A stretch of DNA of 64,000 nt, from NCBI RefSeq assembly GCF_034259325.1, contig NZ_JAXIVS010000016.1, forward strand, positions 124,001 to 188,000. Direction: 5' to 3'. The DNA comes from Hyalangium ruber (GTDB lineage Bacteria; Myxococcota; Myxococcia; Myxococcales; Myxococcaceae). Position 1 is the stretch's first letter. Every line of letters starts with the position of its first letter. The position numbers and the translations under genes are program-made. Of this stretch, positions 23,095-31,879 are shown piece after piece. The notes below the pieces were generated by a model. That model made no database searches. It worked only from the letters and a program-made list of their open reading frames with translations, and was not told the origin of the DNA.

Positions 23095-23544
23095 TCAGGG
23101 CGTTACCGTTCCGTCCGCCCCCACAAGGAAGGAGAGCCCGGGCTCGATGCCTGTGCCGGGCGTGTCCACCACGTTCGTCAGCTGCACCCCATTCGCAAAC
23201 ACGTTCTCGGTGGAGGCCCCGTTGGGGTCGCGGTCACAGTAATTGGCGTCGCTCACGCGAATGCGGAGGCGCTCTCCTACCGGAACGTCGGAGAACGTGC
23301 GGCGCCACTCCATGGGACCGAACGCGACGAAGTTCACCAACTCGTAGTCCCGCCAGCTCGGGTGGATGTGGGTCGGACCGACACCACAGTCCGCGATGTC
23401 AAAGTTTCGCTCCGTCGCGGCCTTGTAGACGAAGGTCACCTCGGCCTTGGCTGGGGTCGGGGTCGGAGGCTCGACTTCCTCCGGCTCCGCACAGCTCATG
23501 AGCACCGCGACACTCACCGCGAGTCCGAAAGCCACGCGCTTCAT
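23095..23544 (-). CDS. Hypothetical lipoprotein partnered with the dehydrogenase
   Basis: A 149-residue lipoprotein of unknown function: signal sequence MKRVAFGLAVSVAVLMSC with lipid-accepting Cys18, then an acidic Pro-rich linker and a small beta domain (VTFVYKAAT..., IADCGVGPTHIHPSW, VPVGERLRIRVSDANYC). The three later cysteines and HIHP may form a metal or disulphide site. The start at 23544 has GGAGGG upstream. It is first in an operon with the propeller dehydrogenase, so a role as electron acceptor partner or ligand-binding accessory is plausible but inferred only from position. Confidence 0.75.
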   Translation of the reverse strand: MKRVAFGLAVSVAVLMSCAEPEEVEPPTPTPAKAEVTFVYKAATERNFDIADCGVGPTHIHPSWRDYELVNFVAFGPMEWRRTFSDVPVGERLRIRVSDANYCDRDPNGASTENVFANGVQLTNVVDTPGTGIEPGLSFLVGADGTVTP

Positions 23545-23648
23545 CTCTGACCCTCCTGTCAGCACCTCCCCACCCTAACGCTGGCATCACACGGCTTGCG
23601 AGCCGCGTGCGGGTACGCCACCCTGCTCCGCGCTCCGACGCCCACGCC

Positions 23649-24785
23649 ATGACACTCCCCTCCCAGCGCTCCCTCTTCGAAATTCCGGATGACGTCACCT
23701 GGCTCAACTGCGCGTACATGTCTCCCCAGCTCCGAAGCGTCCGAGCCGCGGGAGAGGAGGCCCTGGGGCTCAAGGCCCAGCCCTGGCGCATCCGAGCAGA
23801 CGACTTCTTCTCCGGCGCCGAGGCGCTTCGGAGGCTCTTCGCCACCCTGGTGGGCGCCGATGTGGAGGGCGTCGCGCTGGTGCCCTCGGTGAGCTACGGC
23901 ATGGCGGCGGTCTCCTCCAACCTGCAGGTGCGCCCGGGGCAGCGCGTGCTGGTGCTCGCCGAGGAGTTCCCTTCCAACCTCTATCCCTGGCGCGAGCTGG
24001 CGCAGCGCTCCGGTGGCGCGGTGTTCACCGTCGCCCGGCCCGAGGATGGCGATTGGACGCGAGCGGTGCTCGAGGCCCTGGATGAGCGCACCGCGCTCGT
24101 CGCCGTGCCGCACTGTCACTGGACGGATGGGACGTGGGTGGACCTGGTGAAGGTGGGCGCACGGGCCCGAGAGGTGGGCGCGGCGCTCGCGGTGGACGCC
24201 ACGCAGTCGCTGGGTGCGCTGCCGCTGAACGTGGAGCAGGTGCGCCCCGACTATCTGGTGAGTGCCGGCTACAAGTGGCTCATGGGGCCGTACAGCCAGG
24301 GCTACCTCTATGTCGCGCCTCAGCACCGCGAGGGCCGGCCCGTGGAGCTGGGCTGGATCACCCGCAAGGGCAGCGAGGACTTCGCCCGCCTGATCGACTA
24401 CCGCGACGAGTTCCAACCCGGAGCCCGGCGCTTCGATGTGGGCGAGCGCAGCAACTTCATGCTGGTTCCGATGGCGACAGCGGCCCTGCGGCAGCTCCAG
24501 GCCTGGGGTGTCGGCTCCATCCAGGAGACGCTGCGTGAGCTGACGCGCCGAATAGCCCAGGGAGCGCAGGCGCTCGGGCTGGAGGTGGCACCCGAGGCCT
24601 ACCGGGTGGGGCACCTCATCGGCCTGAGGCGCCGGGGAGGCTATGCGCAGGATGTTCCCGCGCGCCTGGCCGCGAGGAGCGTCTTCGTCAGCGTGCGCGG
24701 AGACAACCTGCGCGTCTCGCCCCACCTGTACAACACCGGTGCGGACGTGGACCGACTCTTCGACGCACTGGCGCCCCTGCTTTGA
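23649..24785 (+). CDS. Class V aminotransferase family protein
   Basis: PLP enzyme (378 aa) of the class V aminotransferase / cysteine desulfurase / kynureninase fold. The PLP-ring aspartate is in AVDATQSLGA (Asp183) and the Schiff-base Lys209 in SAGYKWLMGP. It lacks the extra active-site Cys loop of IscS/SufS, so it is probably not a sulfur-transferring desulfurase; an isopenicillin-N-epimerase-like or amino-acid lyase activity is equally possible. It is transcribed divergently from the dehydrogenase operon, with the lipase gene 45 bases downstream. Confidence 0.88.
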   Translation: MTLPSQRSLFEIPDDVTWLNCAYMSPQLRSVRAAGEEALGLKAQPWRIRADDFFSGAEALRRLFATLVGADVEGVALVPSVSYGMAAVSSNLQVRPGQRVLVLAEEFPSNLYPWRELAQRSGGAVFTVARPEDGDWTRAVLEALDERTALVAVPHCHWTDGTWVDLVKVGARAREVGAALAVDATQSLGALPLNVEQVRPDYLVSAGYKWLMGPYSQGYLYVAPQHREGRPVELGWITRKGSEDFARLIDYRDEFQPGARRFDVGERSNFMLVPMATAALRQLQAWGVGSIQETLRELTRRIAQGAQALGLEVAPEAYRVGHLIGLRRRGGYAQDVPARLAARSVFVSVRGDNLRVSPHLYNTGADVDRLFDALAPLL

Positions 24786-24830
24786 TGGTTGGCGCAACAA
24801 CTTGCTTCCCTGAATACCCGGAGACTCACG

Positions 24831-25541
24831 ATGGTGAAGAATCGGCTGTTGAGCGCGGTGTGTCTGTTGCCTGTCCTCGTGGTGGCACTGGGGGCCACGC
24901 GCTCCGAGGCCGCGTGCGTAGACGCGGTGGTGCTCGTCCATGGCAATGCCGGCAAGCCCGCCGACTTCGACAACACCTACAACGAGCTGCTGCGCCGGGG
25001 CTCCGTCGCCGGAGAGATCTTCCGCCCCAACTGGGGCTCCAAGACGTGCGCGGCCTGCAACGACCACGACGGCTCGGAGCTCGTCCCCGTGAAGGACGCC
25101 ATCAACCAGGCCCTGGCCCGCTCCTGCACCGGCAAGGTCGACGTCATCGGCCACTCCATGGGCGTGACGCTGTCGATCAAGGCCATCCTCGACCTCGGCG
25201 TCCAGAGCCGGGTCGACGCCTTCGTCGGCATCGCGGGCGCCTACCGCGGCCTGTGGAGCTGCGGCACCTATCCCCTCAACGTGGTGACGAGCACCTGCGG
25301 CTACTGGGGCCTGTCCGTCAGCAGCCCCTTCCTCACCGGCATCTACGGCAAGCGCATGGCCAGCCGCATCTACTCCATCAAGAGCAACACCGATCAGATC
25401 GTCTGCTCCACCACGGTGTGTACCGTGAACGGCGTACACTCGAGCTCCATCGCCAACGAGAACGCCAGCTACAACTACAGCACCGGCCACTTCGGGCTGC
25501 TCACGGACACCTACGTCAAGCAGGCCGATCTGATCCGCTAG
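24831..25541 (+). CDS. Secreted lipase (class 2 / LipA-like)
   Basis: A 236-residue exported alpha/beta-hydrolase lipase. The signal peptide (MVKNRLLSAVCLLPVLVVAL...SEA) is cleaved near residue 28. DAVVLVHGNAGKPADFD provides the oxyanion region, nucleophile Ser109 is in GHSMG and a candidate catalytic His is in STGHFGLL close to the C-terminus. Several paired cysteines (CAAC, CGTY, STCG, CSTTVC) suggest disulphides in an extracellular enzyme. The ATG at 24831 has GGAG upstream. It likely contributes to predation or macromolecule degradation. Confidence 0.9.
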   Translation: MVKNRLLSAVCLLPVLVVALGATRSEAACVDAVVLVHGNAGKPADFDNTYNELLRRGSVAGEIFRPNWGSKTCAACNDHDGSELVPVKDAINQALARSCTGKVDVIGHSMGVTLSIKAILDLGVQSRVDAFVGIAGAYRGLWSCGTYPLNVVTSTCGYWGLSVSSPFLTGIYGKRMASRIYSIKSNTDQIVCSTTVCTVNGVHSSSIANENASYNYSTGHFGLLTDTYVKQADLIR

Positions 25542-25556
25542 CCACGGAGCCGCGAC

Positions 25557-26339
25557 TCACACGGGCTCGATGTACACACGCTCGCCCCGGTCCACGCCGA
25601 GGACCGAGGCGGCGCTCCCATCCCGCGCGGAGAGCTCCAACAGGCCCGCGCTGCCCACCAGCGCCAGCAGCTCTCCCGGCGCCACCGACTGGTAGTGCGC
25701 GTGAGGCGCGCCCTCCACCACTGTCAGGCCCACGCGCACCCGGAAGCGCGCCGGAAGCTGCGCCCCCGGCAGGTTGGTGACCAGGTTGCCGTAGCTGTCC
25801 ACGTGGACCACCTCGCCCACCGGGCAACCGTCCTCGGCGGTGGGCGTTGGCAGACGGAACGGCGCCTCCAGGCGCTCCAGTCGCGAGCCCACTTTCTCCA
25901 GCGGCACCCCCGAGGCGAGGTGTCCCGCCACGGGCGCGAACAAGTCCCTGCCGTGGAAGGTCCGCGAGCGCAGCGCCCCCCAATAAGCCACCTCCGTCAG
26001 CTCGACCGCGAGGGCCAGGCCTCCGAGCTGCTCGAGGGCCGGCAGCAAGAGCCCGTTGTCCGGCCCCACCAGCACATCCCCTCGCCGGGAGCGCACCGCC
26101 ACCGCGCGCCGGCTGGAGCCCACCCCCGGGTCGACAATGGCCAGGTGGAGCGAGCCCGGAGGGAAGACCTCCACCGCCGTCCACAGCAGGAAGGCCCCCG
26201 CCCGTACATCCTGCGCGGGCACGGCGTGGGTGAGGTCCACCAGCGTCGCACCAGGGGCCACCCGGAGGATGGCCGCCTTCATCTGACCCACATAGGTGTC
26301 GGTAACGCCGAAGTCGGTGAGCAGGCTGACGAGGGGCAT
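25557..26339 (-). CDS. SAM hydroxide adenosyltransferase (DUF62 family)
   Basis: A 260-residue member of the fluorinase/chlorinase-related family that hydrolyses S-adenosylmethionine to adenosine and methionine. The conserved N-terminus SLLTDFGVTDTYVGQMKAAIL has the SAM-binding Asp; HLAIVDPGVGSSRR and the C-terminal-domain motif HVDSYGNLVTNLP are characteristic. It lacks the extended loop diagnostic of fluorinase as far as I can see, so hydrolase activity is the default. It is convergent with the lipase (15-base gap). Confidence 0.92.
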   Translation of the reverse strand: MPLVSLLTDFGVTDTYVGQMKAAILRVAPGATLVDLTHAVPAQDVRAGAFLLWTAVEVFPPGSLHLAIVDPGVGSSRRAVAVRSRRGDVLVGPDNGLLLPALEQLGGLALAVELTEVAYWGALRSRTFHGRDLFAPVAGHLASGVPLEKVGSRLERLEAPFRLPTPTAEDGCPVGEVVHVDSYGNLVTNLPGAQLPARFRVRVGLTVVEGAPHAHYQSVAPGELLALVGSAGLLELSARDGSAASVLGVDRGERVYIEPV

Positions 26340-26439
26340 GGCGGAGGGAGCAGGCTAGCGCACCTGGACGCCTGGAAGTGACCCCGCCCTGGGCGAGGAG
26401 TTGCGGGGGCGCCCGAATTCCTTCTAGATTTCCCGTACC

Positions 26440-26913
26440 GTGCTCACGCTGCTCCTCAGCCTCCTCCTTCATCTGGTGCAGATCGAAGGACTCCCCGAAG
26501 GTTTCCCCGGCCAGGATGACCAGCCCGGGTACGTCAAGCCCACCTCGTCGATGGCGCCGACGTACTTCGAGCTGCTGGAGCAGAACAGCCACATCCTCTA
26601 CCCCGCCCTCGGCATCCTCACCGCCGTGCTGCTGGTGGCAGGCATCCTCCAGGCCTGGCGCAGCCAGGACATGGACGGCCTGACCAAGAACGAGTTCAAG
26701 CGCGCCATCGTCAACGAGCTGCGCCGCAACCTCAGCGGCCTGCCCGGTGATGTGCTCGCCCGCGCCGTCGGCCTCGACCGCCTCAAGACGATGAAGTTGC
26801 TGGAGCAGATGCAGCAGGAGGGGATGATCAACTCCTACATGAGCTCCAACAACATGCAGATGTACCGCGTGCGCGGCGCCGGCCCCGAGGACAAGCGGGA
26901 CAAGCGCTACTGA
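26440..26913 (+). CDS. Hypothetical membrane protein with winged-helix-like tail
   Basis: A 157-residue protein starting at GTG 26440. A short hydrophobic N-terminus is followed by one clear transmembrane helix (LYPALGILTAVLLVAGILQAW, about 53-73) and a cytoplasmic C-terminal region (KNEFKRAIVNELRRNLSGLPGDVLARAVGLDRLKTMKLLEQMQQEGMI) that looks like a small winged-helix DNA- or protein-binding domain. A Met/Asn-rich stretch (SNNMQMY) and a charged end follow. The function is unknown. It is isolated between two minus-strand genes. Confidence 0.7.
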   Translation: MLTLLLSLLLHLVQIEGLPEGFPGQDDQPGYVKPTSSMAPTYFELLEQNSHILYPALGILTAVLLVAGILQAWRSQDMDGLTKNEFKRAIVNELRRNLSGLPGDVLARAVGLDRLKTMKLLEQMQQEGMINSYMSSNNMQMYRVRGAGPEDKRDKRY

Positions 26914-26931
26914 GCACCCCGCCCCGCGCGC

Positions 26932-28950
26932 TCACGCCAGGAACGAGCGCACGCGCGTGGGGTCGAACGGCTTGTCGATGCGCCGCGCCGACACCCGCTC
27001 GAAGAACTCGGTCGTCCGGGGCGTGAACGTCCCCGCGGACATGAAGACCATGCGCTCGAGCAGCTCCGGGCGCCGGGCCGCCACCACGTCGTGCAGGTCC
27101 ATGCCCGTGACGTCCGGCATCATCACGTCACAGAAGATGACGTCGTAGTCCGCCCCGCCCACCAGCAGCTCCTGCGCGGCCTTGCCCGTCTCCGAGTGCT
27201 CGATGACGTGCGCCGGGCCGATGATGCGCGAGAGTGACTCGCGGACCTCGGGGTCGTCGTCGATCACCAGCACGCGCCGAGGCGGGCACTGGCGCTCTGG
27301 CGCCACCCGCGTGGAGGTGACGGCGAGCGACGCGGGCAGCGGCGCGGCCGGCAGCAGGACGCGGAAGGTGCTGCCCTGGCCCGGCTTGCTCTCGACCTGG
27401 AGCTGGCCTCCCAGCCCGGTGACGATGCCGTGGCACACCGAGAGCCCCAGCCCGCTGCCCTCGCCAATCCGCTTGGTGGTGAAGAACGGCTCGAAGATGC
27501 GCGGCAGGTGCTCGGCGGCGATCCCCACGCCCGTGTCGCGGATCTCCACCGCGACCCACGCGGGCCCCTCCGGGCGCACGGTGACCGCCACCTCGTGCTC
27601 GGCGCTGGCGCCCTCGGGGATGGCCTGCGCGGCGTTGAGCAGCAGGTTGAGGAATGCCTGCCCCAGGCGCGACTCGTTGCCCAGCACGGGCTCCACCGGC
27701 TCGTAGCGCCGCACGAGCCGCGCCCGCTGGCGCAGCTGGTGGGACGTCATCCCGATGGCGAACTCCAGCGCCGCCGTCACGTCCACCGGCCCGCTCGCCT
27801 CCGGATCGCTCCGGGAGAAGATGCGCAGGTCCCGCACGACGTCCCGGATGCGCTCGGCGCCCAGCTGGGCCTGCACCAGCGCCCGCTGCACGTCCGCCAC
27901 ATCCACCCCGGGCGTCGGCACCTTCAGCCGCGCCAGCTCCTCCACCGCGTAGGTGACGTTGGCGAGCACGTAGGACAGCGGGTTGTTGATCTCATGCCCT
28001 ACCCCCGCCGCGAGCTGCCCCGCCGTGGCCAGGCGCTCGGCCAACAGCAGCGCGCCGCGCGTCGCCTCCAGCTCCGCGGAGCGCCGGCGCACCAGCTCCT
28101 CCGCCTCCGTGCGCGCGTGGTGCTCGCGCTCCAGCAGCCGGTCCCGCTCCGCCTCCAGGCGGTGACGCCGGGTGATGTCCTCGATGACGCTGATGAAGTA
28201 GTCGGGCGTCCCGTCTGGCTTGCGCACCAGCGACACCGTGAGGTTGACCCAGACGATGGCTCCCGACTTGCGGAAGTAGCGCTTCTCCAGCGAGTAGGTG
28301 GAGATCTGCCCCGCGATGGCCCTGTTCACATGGTCGAGGTCCCGGGCCAGGTCTTCCGGGTGGGTGACGTCCTGGAAGCTCCACCCCGTCATCTCCTCGG
28401 GCGAGTAGCCGAGGATCTCGCACAGCCGCTTGTTGACGCGCAGCCACCGCCCATCCAGCGCCACGTGCGAGATGCCCACCGCGGCCTGCTCGAAGGTGGC
28501 CTTGAAGCGGCGCTCGCTCTCTTCCAGCTGGGCGAGCGCCACCTCGCGCTCGGTCACATCCAGCGCCTGAGAGAGGATGCAGATGATCTTCCCGGAGGGA
28601 TCCCGGATCGTCGAGTTGTACCACTCGCAGTGGGCGACCGAGCCGTCCTTGCGGTAGTTGCGGTTGTGGCTGACGTTCCAGACGACCTCGCCCTCGACGA
28701 GCCGCCGCATCGTCTCCCCGACCACCCCGGCGTCTCCCTCGTGGATGAAGCCCCAGTCACGCGGGTGTCGCCCCCGGACCTCCTCCGCCTTCCAGCCGAA
28801 CAGCTCCGTGGCCCGACGGTTCCAGGAGTGGACCCGGTACTGGGCATCCCACTCGATGACGGCGATGGGCGAGGTGTCCGTCAGGTCCTTCGCGGAGAAG
28901 GTCCACGCGGGCGGAAAGCCAGAAGGAAAGGAGGCTGAGGCGGAGGACAT
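26932..28950 (-). CDS. PAS-PAS hybrid histidine kinase with C-terminal receiver
   Basis: Cytoplasmic hybrid sensor kinase (about 672 aa). Domains in order: PAS/PAC 1 (about 18-135; SPIAVIEWDAQYRVHSWN), PAS/PAC 2 (about 145-265), a coiled linker, HisKA with phospho-acceptor in GVGHEINNPLSY, HATPase_c (NLLLNAAQAIPEG, DTGVGIAAEHLPRIFEPFFTTK, GSGLGLSVCHGI), and a receiver domain with the acidic pocket VIDDDPEV, phospho-acceptor Asp in FCDVMMPD and Lys in DKPF. It has no membrane segment, so it senses a soluble or redox signal. The ATG at 28989 would add 13 residues; neither start has a good Shine-Dalgarno sequence. No response-regulator gene is adjacent. Confidence 0.9.
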   Translation of the reverse strand: MSSASASFPSGFPPAWTFSAKDLTDTSPIAVIEWDAQYRVHSWNRRATELFGWKAEEVRGRHPRDWGFIHEGDAGVVGETMRRLVEGEVVWNVSHNRNYRKDGSVAHCEWYNSTIRDPSGKIICILSQALDVTEREVALAQLEESERRFKATFEQAAVGISHVALDGRWLRVNKRLCEILGYSPEEMTGWSFQDVTHPEDLARDLDHVNRAIAGQISTYSLEKRYFRKSGAIVWVNLTVSLVRKPDGTPDYFISVIEDITRRHRLEAERDRLLEREHHARTEAEELVRRRSAELEATRGALLLAERLATAGQLAAGVGHEINNPLSYVLANVTYAVEELARLKVPTPGVDVADVQRALVQAQLGAERIRDVVRDLRIFSRSDPEASGPVDVTAALEFAIGMTSHQLRQRARLVRRYEPVEPVLGNESRLGQAFLNLLLNAAQAIPEGASAEHEVAVTVRPEGPAWVAVEIRDTGVGIAAEHLPRIFEPFFTTKRIGEGSGLGLSVCHGIVTGLGGQLQVESKPGQGSTFRVLLPAAPLPASLAVTSTRVAPERQCPPRRVLVIDDDPEVRESLSRIIGPAHVIEHSETGKAAQELLVGGADYDVIFCDVMMPDVTGMDLHDVVAARRPELLERMVFMSAGTFTPRTTEFFERVSARRIDKPFDPTRVRSFLA

Positions 28951-29062
28951 GGCCAAGAGGGCACGGGACTCGGGCACGGCGCCCCCCATATCACCGGATT
29001 TCCCCGGTGTACCTCCCCCCGCGTCACTGCCCTTCGGTGCAGGCTGCTCGCCTGGACAGCAC

Positions 29063-30070
29063 TCAGGCGCCGCTCAGCTCGGACTTGGGCTGGCGCGTCA
29101 TCAGCTCCACCACCGCCGCCTTGGCGCTCTTGCCCTCGTAGGCGATGGCATACACCTGCTGACAGATGGGCAGCTCCACGCCCGTCTTCACCGACAAGTC
29201 CTGGGCGCTCTTGGCCGTCTTCACTCCCTCGGCCACCTGCTTCATCTCCGCGAGGATGTCCGGGAGCTGGCGGCCCTTGCCCAGCTCCATGCCCACCCGC
29301 CGGTTGCGGCTCAGCTCACCGGTACACGTGAGCACCAGGTCTCCCATGCCCGACAGCCCCGAGAGCGTCAGCGGGTTGCCGCCCTTGCGCACCGCCAAGC
29401 GCGTAATCTCCGCCAGCCCTCGGGTGATGATGGCCGCGCGCGCGTTGTGCCCCATGCCCATGCCGTCGGCCATGCCCGCGGCGATGGCGATGACGTTCTT
29501 CAGCGCCCCGCCGTACTGCACCCCCACCACGTCATTGGAGGTGTACGAGCGGAACGACTCCGTCTGCAGCACCTTCTGGCAGCGCGCCGCCACCTTCTCC
29601 CAGTGCGAGGCGATCGTCACCACCGTGGGGCTGCGCAGCGCCAGCTCCTTGGCGAAGCTGGGGCCCGAGAGCACCGCGATATAAGGATGGAACTCCTCGG
29701 GAAGGCAGTCCTCGAGCAGCTCCGTCATCGTCAGCAGCGTCTCGTTCTCGATGCCCTTGGCCACGGTGATGAGGGGCACGTGGCGCGGCAGGTACACGAG
29801 CGCCCGGGAGACGATGTCTCGCGTGGCGTGGCTGGGCGTGGCCAGCACCACCAGCTCCGCGCCCTCCAGCGCCTCGCGCAGCTCCACCGTGGCGCGCACC
29901 CGCGACGACAGGGGGATGCCCGGCAGGTACGTGGGGTTCTCGTGGTGGGTGTTGATGGACTCGGCGAGCGCGGCGTCCCGCCCCCACAGACGCACCTCCT
30001 CGCAGTTCACCGCCAGGGTGTTGGCCAGCGCCGTACCGAAGGAGCCGGACCCGATGACGCTGCTACGCAT
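29063..30070 (-). CDS. gpsA: NAD(P)H-dependent glycerol-3-phosphate dehydrogenase
   Basis: Makes sn-glycerol 3-phosphate from dihydroxyacetone phosphate for phospholipid synthesis (335 aa, normal length). The Rossmann motif GSGSFGTALA is at the N-terminus, and GPSFAKEL, the catalytic Lys region YGGALKNVIAIAAGMADG and GLSGMGDLVLTCTG are family signatures. It begins at ATG 30070, 36 bases after the stop of the exported protein at 30107 on the same strand. Confidence 0.96.
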   Translation of the reverse strand: MRSSVIGSGSFGTALANTLAVNCEEVRLWGRDAALAESINTHHENPTYLPGIPLSSRVRATVELREALEGAELVVLATPSHATRDIVSRALVYLPRHVPLITVAKGIENETLLTMTELLEDCLPEEFHPYIAVLSGPSFAKELALRSPTVVTIASHWEKVAARCQKVLQTESFRSYTSNDVVGVQYGGALKNVIAIAAGMADGMGMGHNARAAIITRGLAEITRLAVRKGGNPLTLSGLSGMGDLVLTCTGELSRNRRVGMELGKGRQLPDILAEMKQVAEGVKTAKSAQDLSVKTGVELPICQQVYAIAYEGKSAKAAVVELMTRQPKSELSGA

Positions 30071-30106
30071 GAGAAGCCTCGGGAGGAAGAAGGGGCCAGC
30101 TGGGCC

Positions 30107-30934
30107 TCACGGACTCGCCACCACGCCGACGCCCACCACCGGCATGAAGGCGGCGTCCTCGGCGCGGCCGTGGATGTTGCCCCCCAGCATGACGACGTAG
30201 GAGGTGCGCGTGGAGAAGGGAACCTCGACCCCGACGCGGAAGAGGATGTTGCCGGAGGTCTGCACACCCTCGGGCGCGCCGCCCAGCGGCACGCGCTGGA
30301 AGGGCTGGGTGTCGAAGGCGAGGTTGTAGCGCAGGTCGAGGAAGCCGCGCGAGGCGCGCCCCACCCTCAGGGAGCCCACGAAGCCCGGCGCCAGGTTCCA
30401 GTTGCGCCGGCCGGTGAAGTAGCGCGCCCCGTACTCCTCCTGGCTGGGCGAGTTGAGGAAGAAGGCGTAGCCGCCATCCACGCTCAAGGCCAGGTGGGCC
30501 TCCTCGCCCTGAATCACGCCGAAGCGCAAGTACCCGCGCACCTCGTTCATGATGCCGTAGAGACTGTCGGCGCCCACCCCCACGTCCAGGTTGGGCAGGA
30601 CGCCCATGGAGACGCGCGCCGAGGCGAGCGGGAAGCCCAGCATCAACCCCGCGGCCACCTTGCCAGGCTCCAGGATCATGCCCCCATGGAGGCTCACCCG
30701 GCTGGGCTTGGGAGCCTCGGCGGGAGCGCGCAAGGCCACCGGGCTCGAAGCGCGAGAGGGAGGAGGAGGCGGCGGCAGGGACTCGACGGGGGGCGCCTCG
30801 GCCTCCGGGCCCGGGTAGTCCACCCAGGACTCGTCCGGCGGCGGGTTGGCCGAGGGCGACTCCAGGGAATTCTGCGCGAAGGCAGGCAGGGCCAGGCCCA
30901 CGGCAAGCAGTGACGGGAGGAGGAAGGCGCGCAT
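30107..30934 (-). CDS. Exported protein, probable outer-membrane beta-barrel
   Basis: A 275-residue exported protein of unknown role. The signal peptide MRAFLLPSLLAVGLALPAFAQ is followed by a Pro/Glu-rich linker (about 22-70) and then alternating amphipathic strands with Gly/aromatic girdles (HGGMILEPGKVAAGLMLGF, VRGYLRFGVIQG, GGYAFFLN, NWNLAPGFVGSLRVG, YVVMLGGNIHG). This looks like an 8-12-strand barrel, although it ends VGVGVVASP without a terminal aromatic. It is upstream of gpsA on the same strand and divergent from the lipoprotein at 31110. Confidence 0.75.
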   Translation of the reverse strand: MRAFLLPSLLAVGLALPAFAQNSLESPSANPPPDESWVDYPGPEAEAPPVESLPPPPPPSRASSPVALRAPAEAPKPSRVSLHGGMILEPGKVAAGLMLGFPLASARVSMGVLPNLDVGVGADSLYGIMNEVRGYLRFGVIQGEEAHLALSVDGGYAFFLNSPSQEEYGARYFTGRRNWNLAPGFVGSLRVGRASRGFLDLRYNLAFDTQPFQRVPLGGAPEGVQTSGNILFRVGVEVPFSTRTSYVVMLGGNIHGRAEDAAFMPVVGVGVVASP

Positions 30935-31109
30935 GGCGGAAACCGGACGCAGCTTAGACCACCGCCCGCCGGGGCACGAGCGCGGCTTGAGGGCAGGCCC
31001 CGCTCCGTCCGGCAACGAGCACCCGGTGCGCAATGACGTGGCCGTCCGGGGGCCTGCCCGGTCTACCATCCGCGCCGCGCGAGAGCGCCATGAGGAGGAA
31101 CGACTCGGG

Positions 31110-31730
31110 ATGAGGGGTGGACGCGGCGTGGGACTGGTGCTGTGGCTGGCGCTCGGCGCGTGCCGATCGCGCGCCCCAGGTACGCCCGAGGATGCGGGGA
31201 CACCCCCTCCCCCGGTGGCCACCTACGTGGGCCCGCACTGCGACACGCTCCTTCCGGGAGACGTGCGGGACCTGGCGCTGCCGGGCGCCACGCTGAGCGA
31301 GGAGCGGGCCTGCGCCAACTGCGGCCCGCTGTGTACCCTGCGCTCGGCGGCCGAGCCGGATGCCACCGTCTCGTTCGCCTACAACTGCCAGCCGATGGAT
31401 GCCTCGGCGGACCTGCGCGAGCAGCTGACCCCCACCCTGCGCGCCGGCGGCGTGGAGGTGCCCGCGCTGGGCCGGGCCGCCGCCCGTCGCTCGCCCGTGC
31501 CGGGCATGCTGCAGGTGGTGGCGTGGGACGATGATACCCCCTGTGTCCTCGTCGTCACCTGGCTGGGCCGGGGCAATGAGCGCGCGGTGGACGTCATGCG
31601 CACCGCCCTCCTGGCCGTCACCACCGCCTCGCTCGTGCCGCCCCCTACGGAGGAGGCGGGCATGCCCTCGCCCTTCCCGGAGGATGCCGGCACGGCCCCC
31701 GCGCTCCCCGACGACGCTGGCACGCCCTGA
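31110..31730 (+). CDS. Hypothetical lipoprotein
   Basis: A 206-residue lipoprotein of unknown function. The signal sequence ends in lipobox LALGAC (Cys18), followed by a Thr/Pro linker and a cysteine-containing globular part (CDTLLPGDVRDL, ERACANCGPLCTL, FAYNCQPM, PCVLVVTWLG); several cysteines probably pair. The C-terminal tail repeats an EDAGTP-like unit three times (EEAGMPSP, EDAGTAPA, DDAGTP), a low-complexity style common in myxobacterial surface proteins. A GAGGAGG sequence lies about 12 bases before the ATG. Confidence 0.72.
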   Translation: MRGGRGVGLVLWLALGACRSRAPGTPEDAGTPPPPVATYVGPHCDTLLPGDVRDLALPGATLSEERACANCGPLCTLRSAAEPDATVSFAYNCQPMDASADLREQLTPTLRAGGVEVPALGRAAARRSPVPGMLQVVAWDDDTPCVLVVTWLGRGNERAVDVMRTALLAVTTASLVPPPTEEAGMPSPFPEDAGTAPALPDDAGTP

Positions 31731-31879
31731 GGCCAGGGCACAGCGGCACGCGCTGCCTGGGGGGTTCCGTGCCCTCGCCTGCCCGCCTGGGCAGCGAACC
31801 ACGCGCCTGCGCATCTTCACATGTCGAGGCAGACCGCCCTCTCCGAGCTCGAGCGCGAGCCGGGAAACGAGCCGAGAAC

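Noticed and set aside
23649-24785. Cysteine desulfurase (iscS/sufS) assignment
   Set aside because: The class V aminotransferase lacks a recognisable active-site Cys loop and no iron-sulfur assembly genes are adjacent.
25557-26339. Fluorinase or chlorinase
   Set aside because: The diagnostic halogenase loop is not evident; the general SAM-hydrolase assignment fits better.
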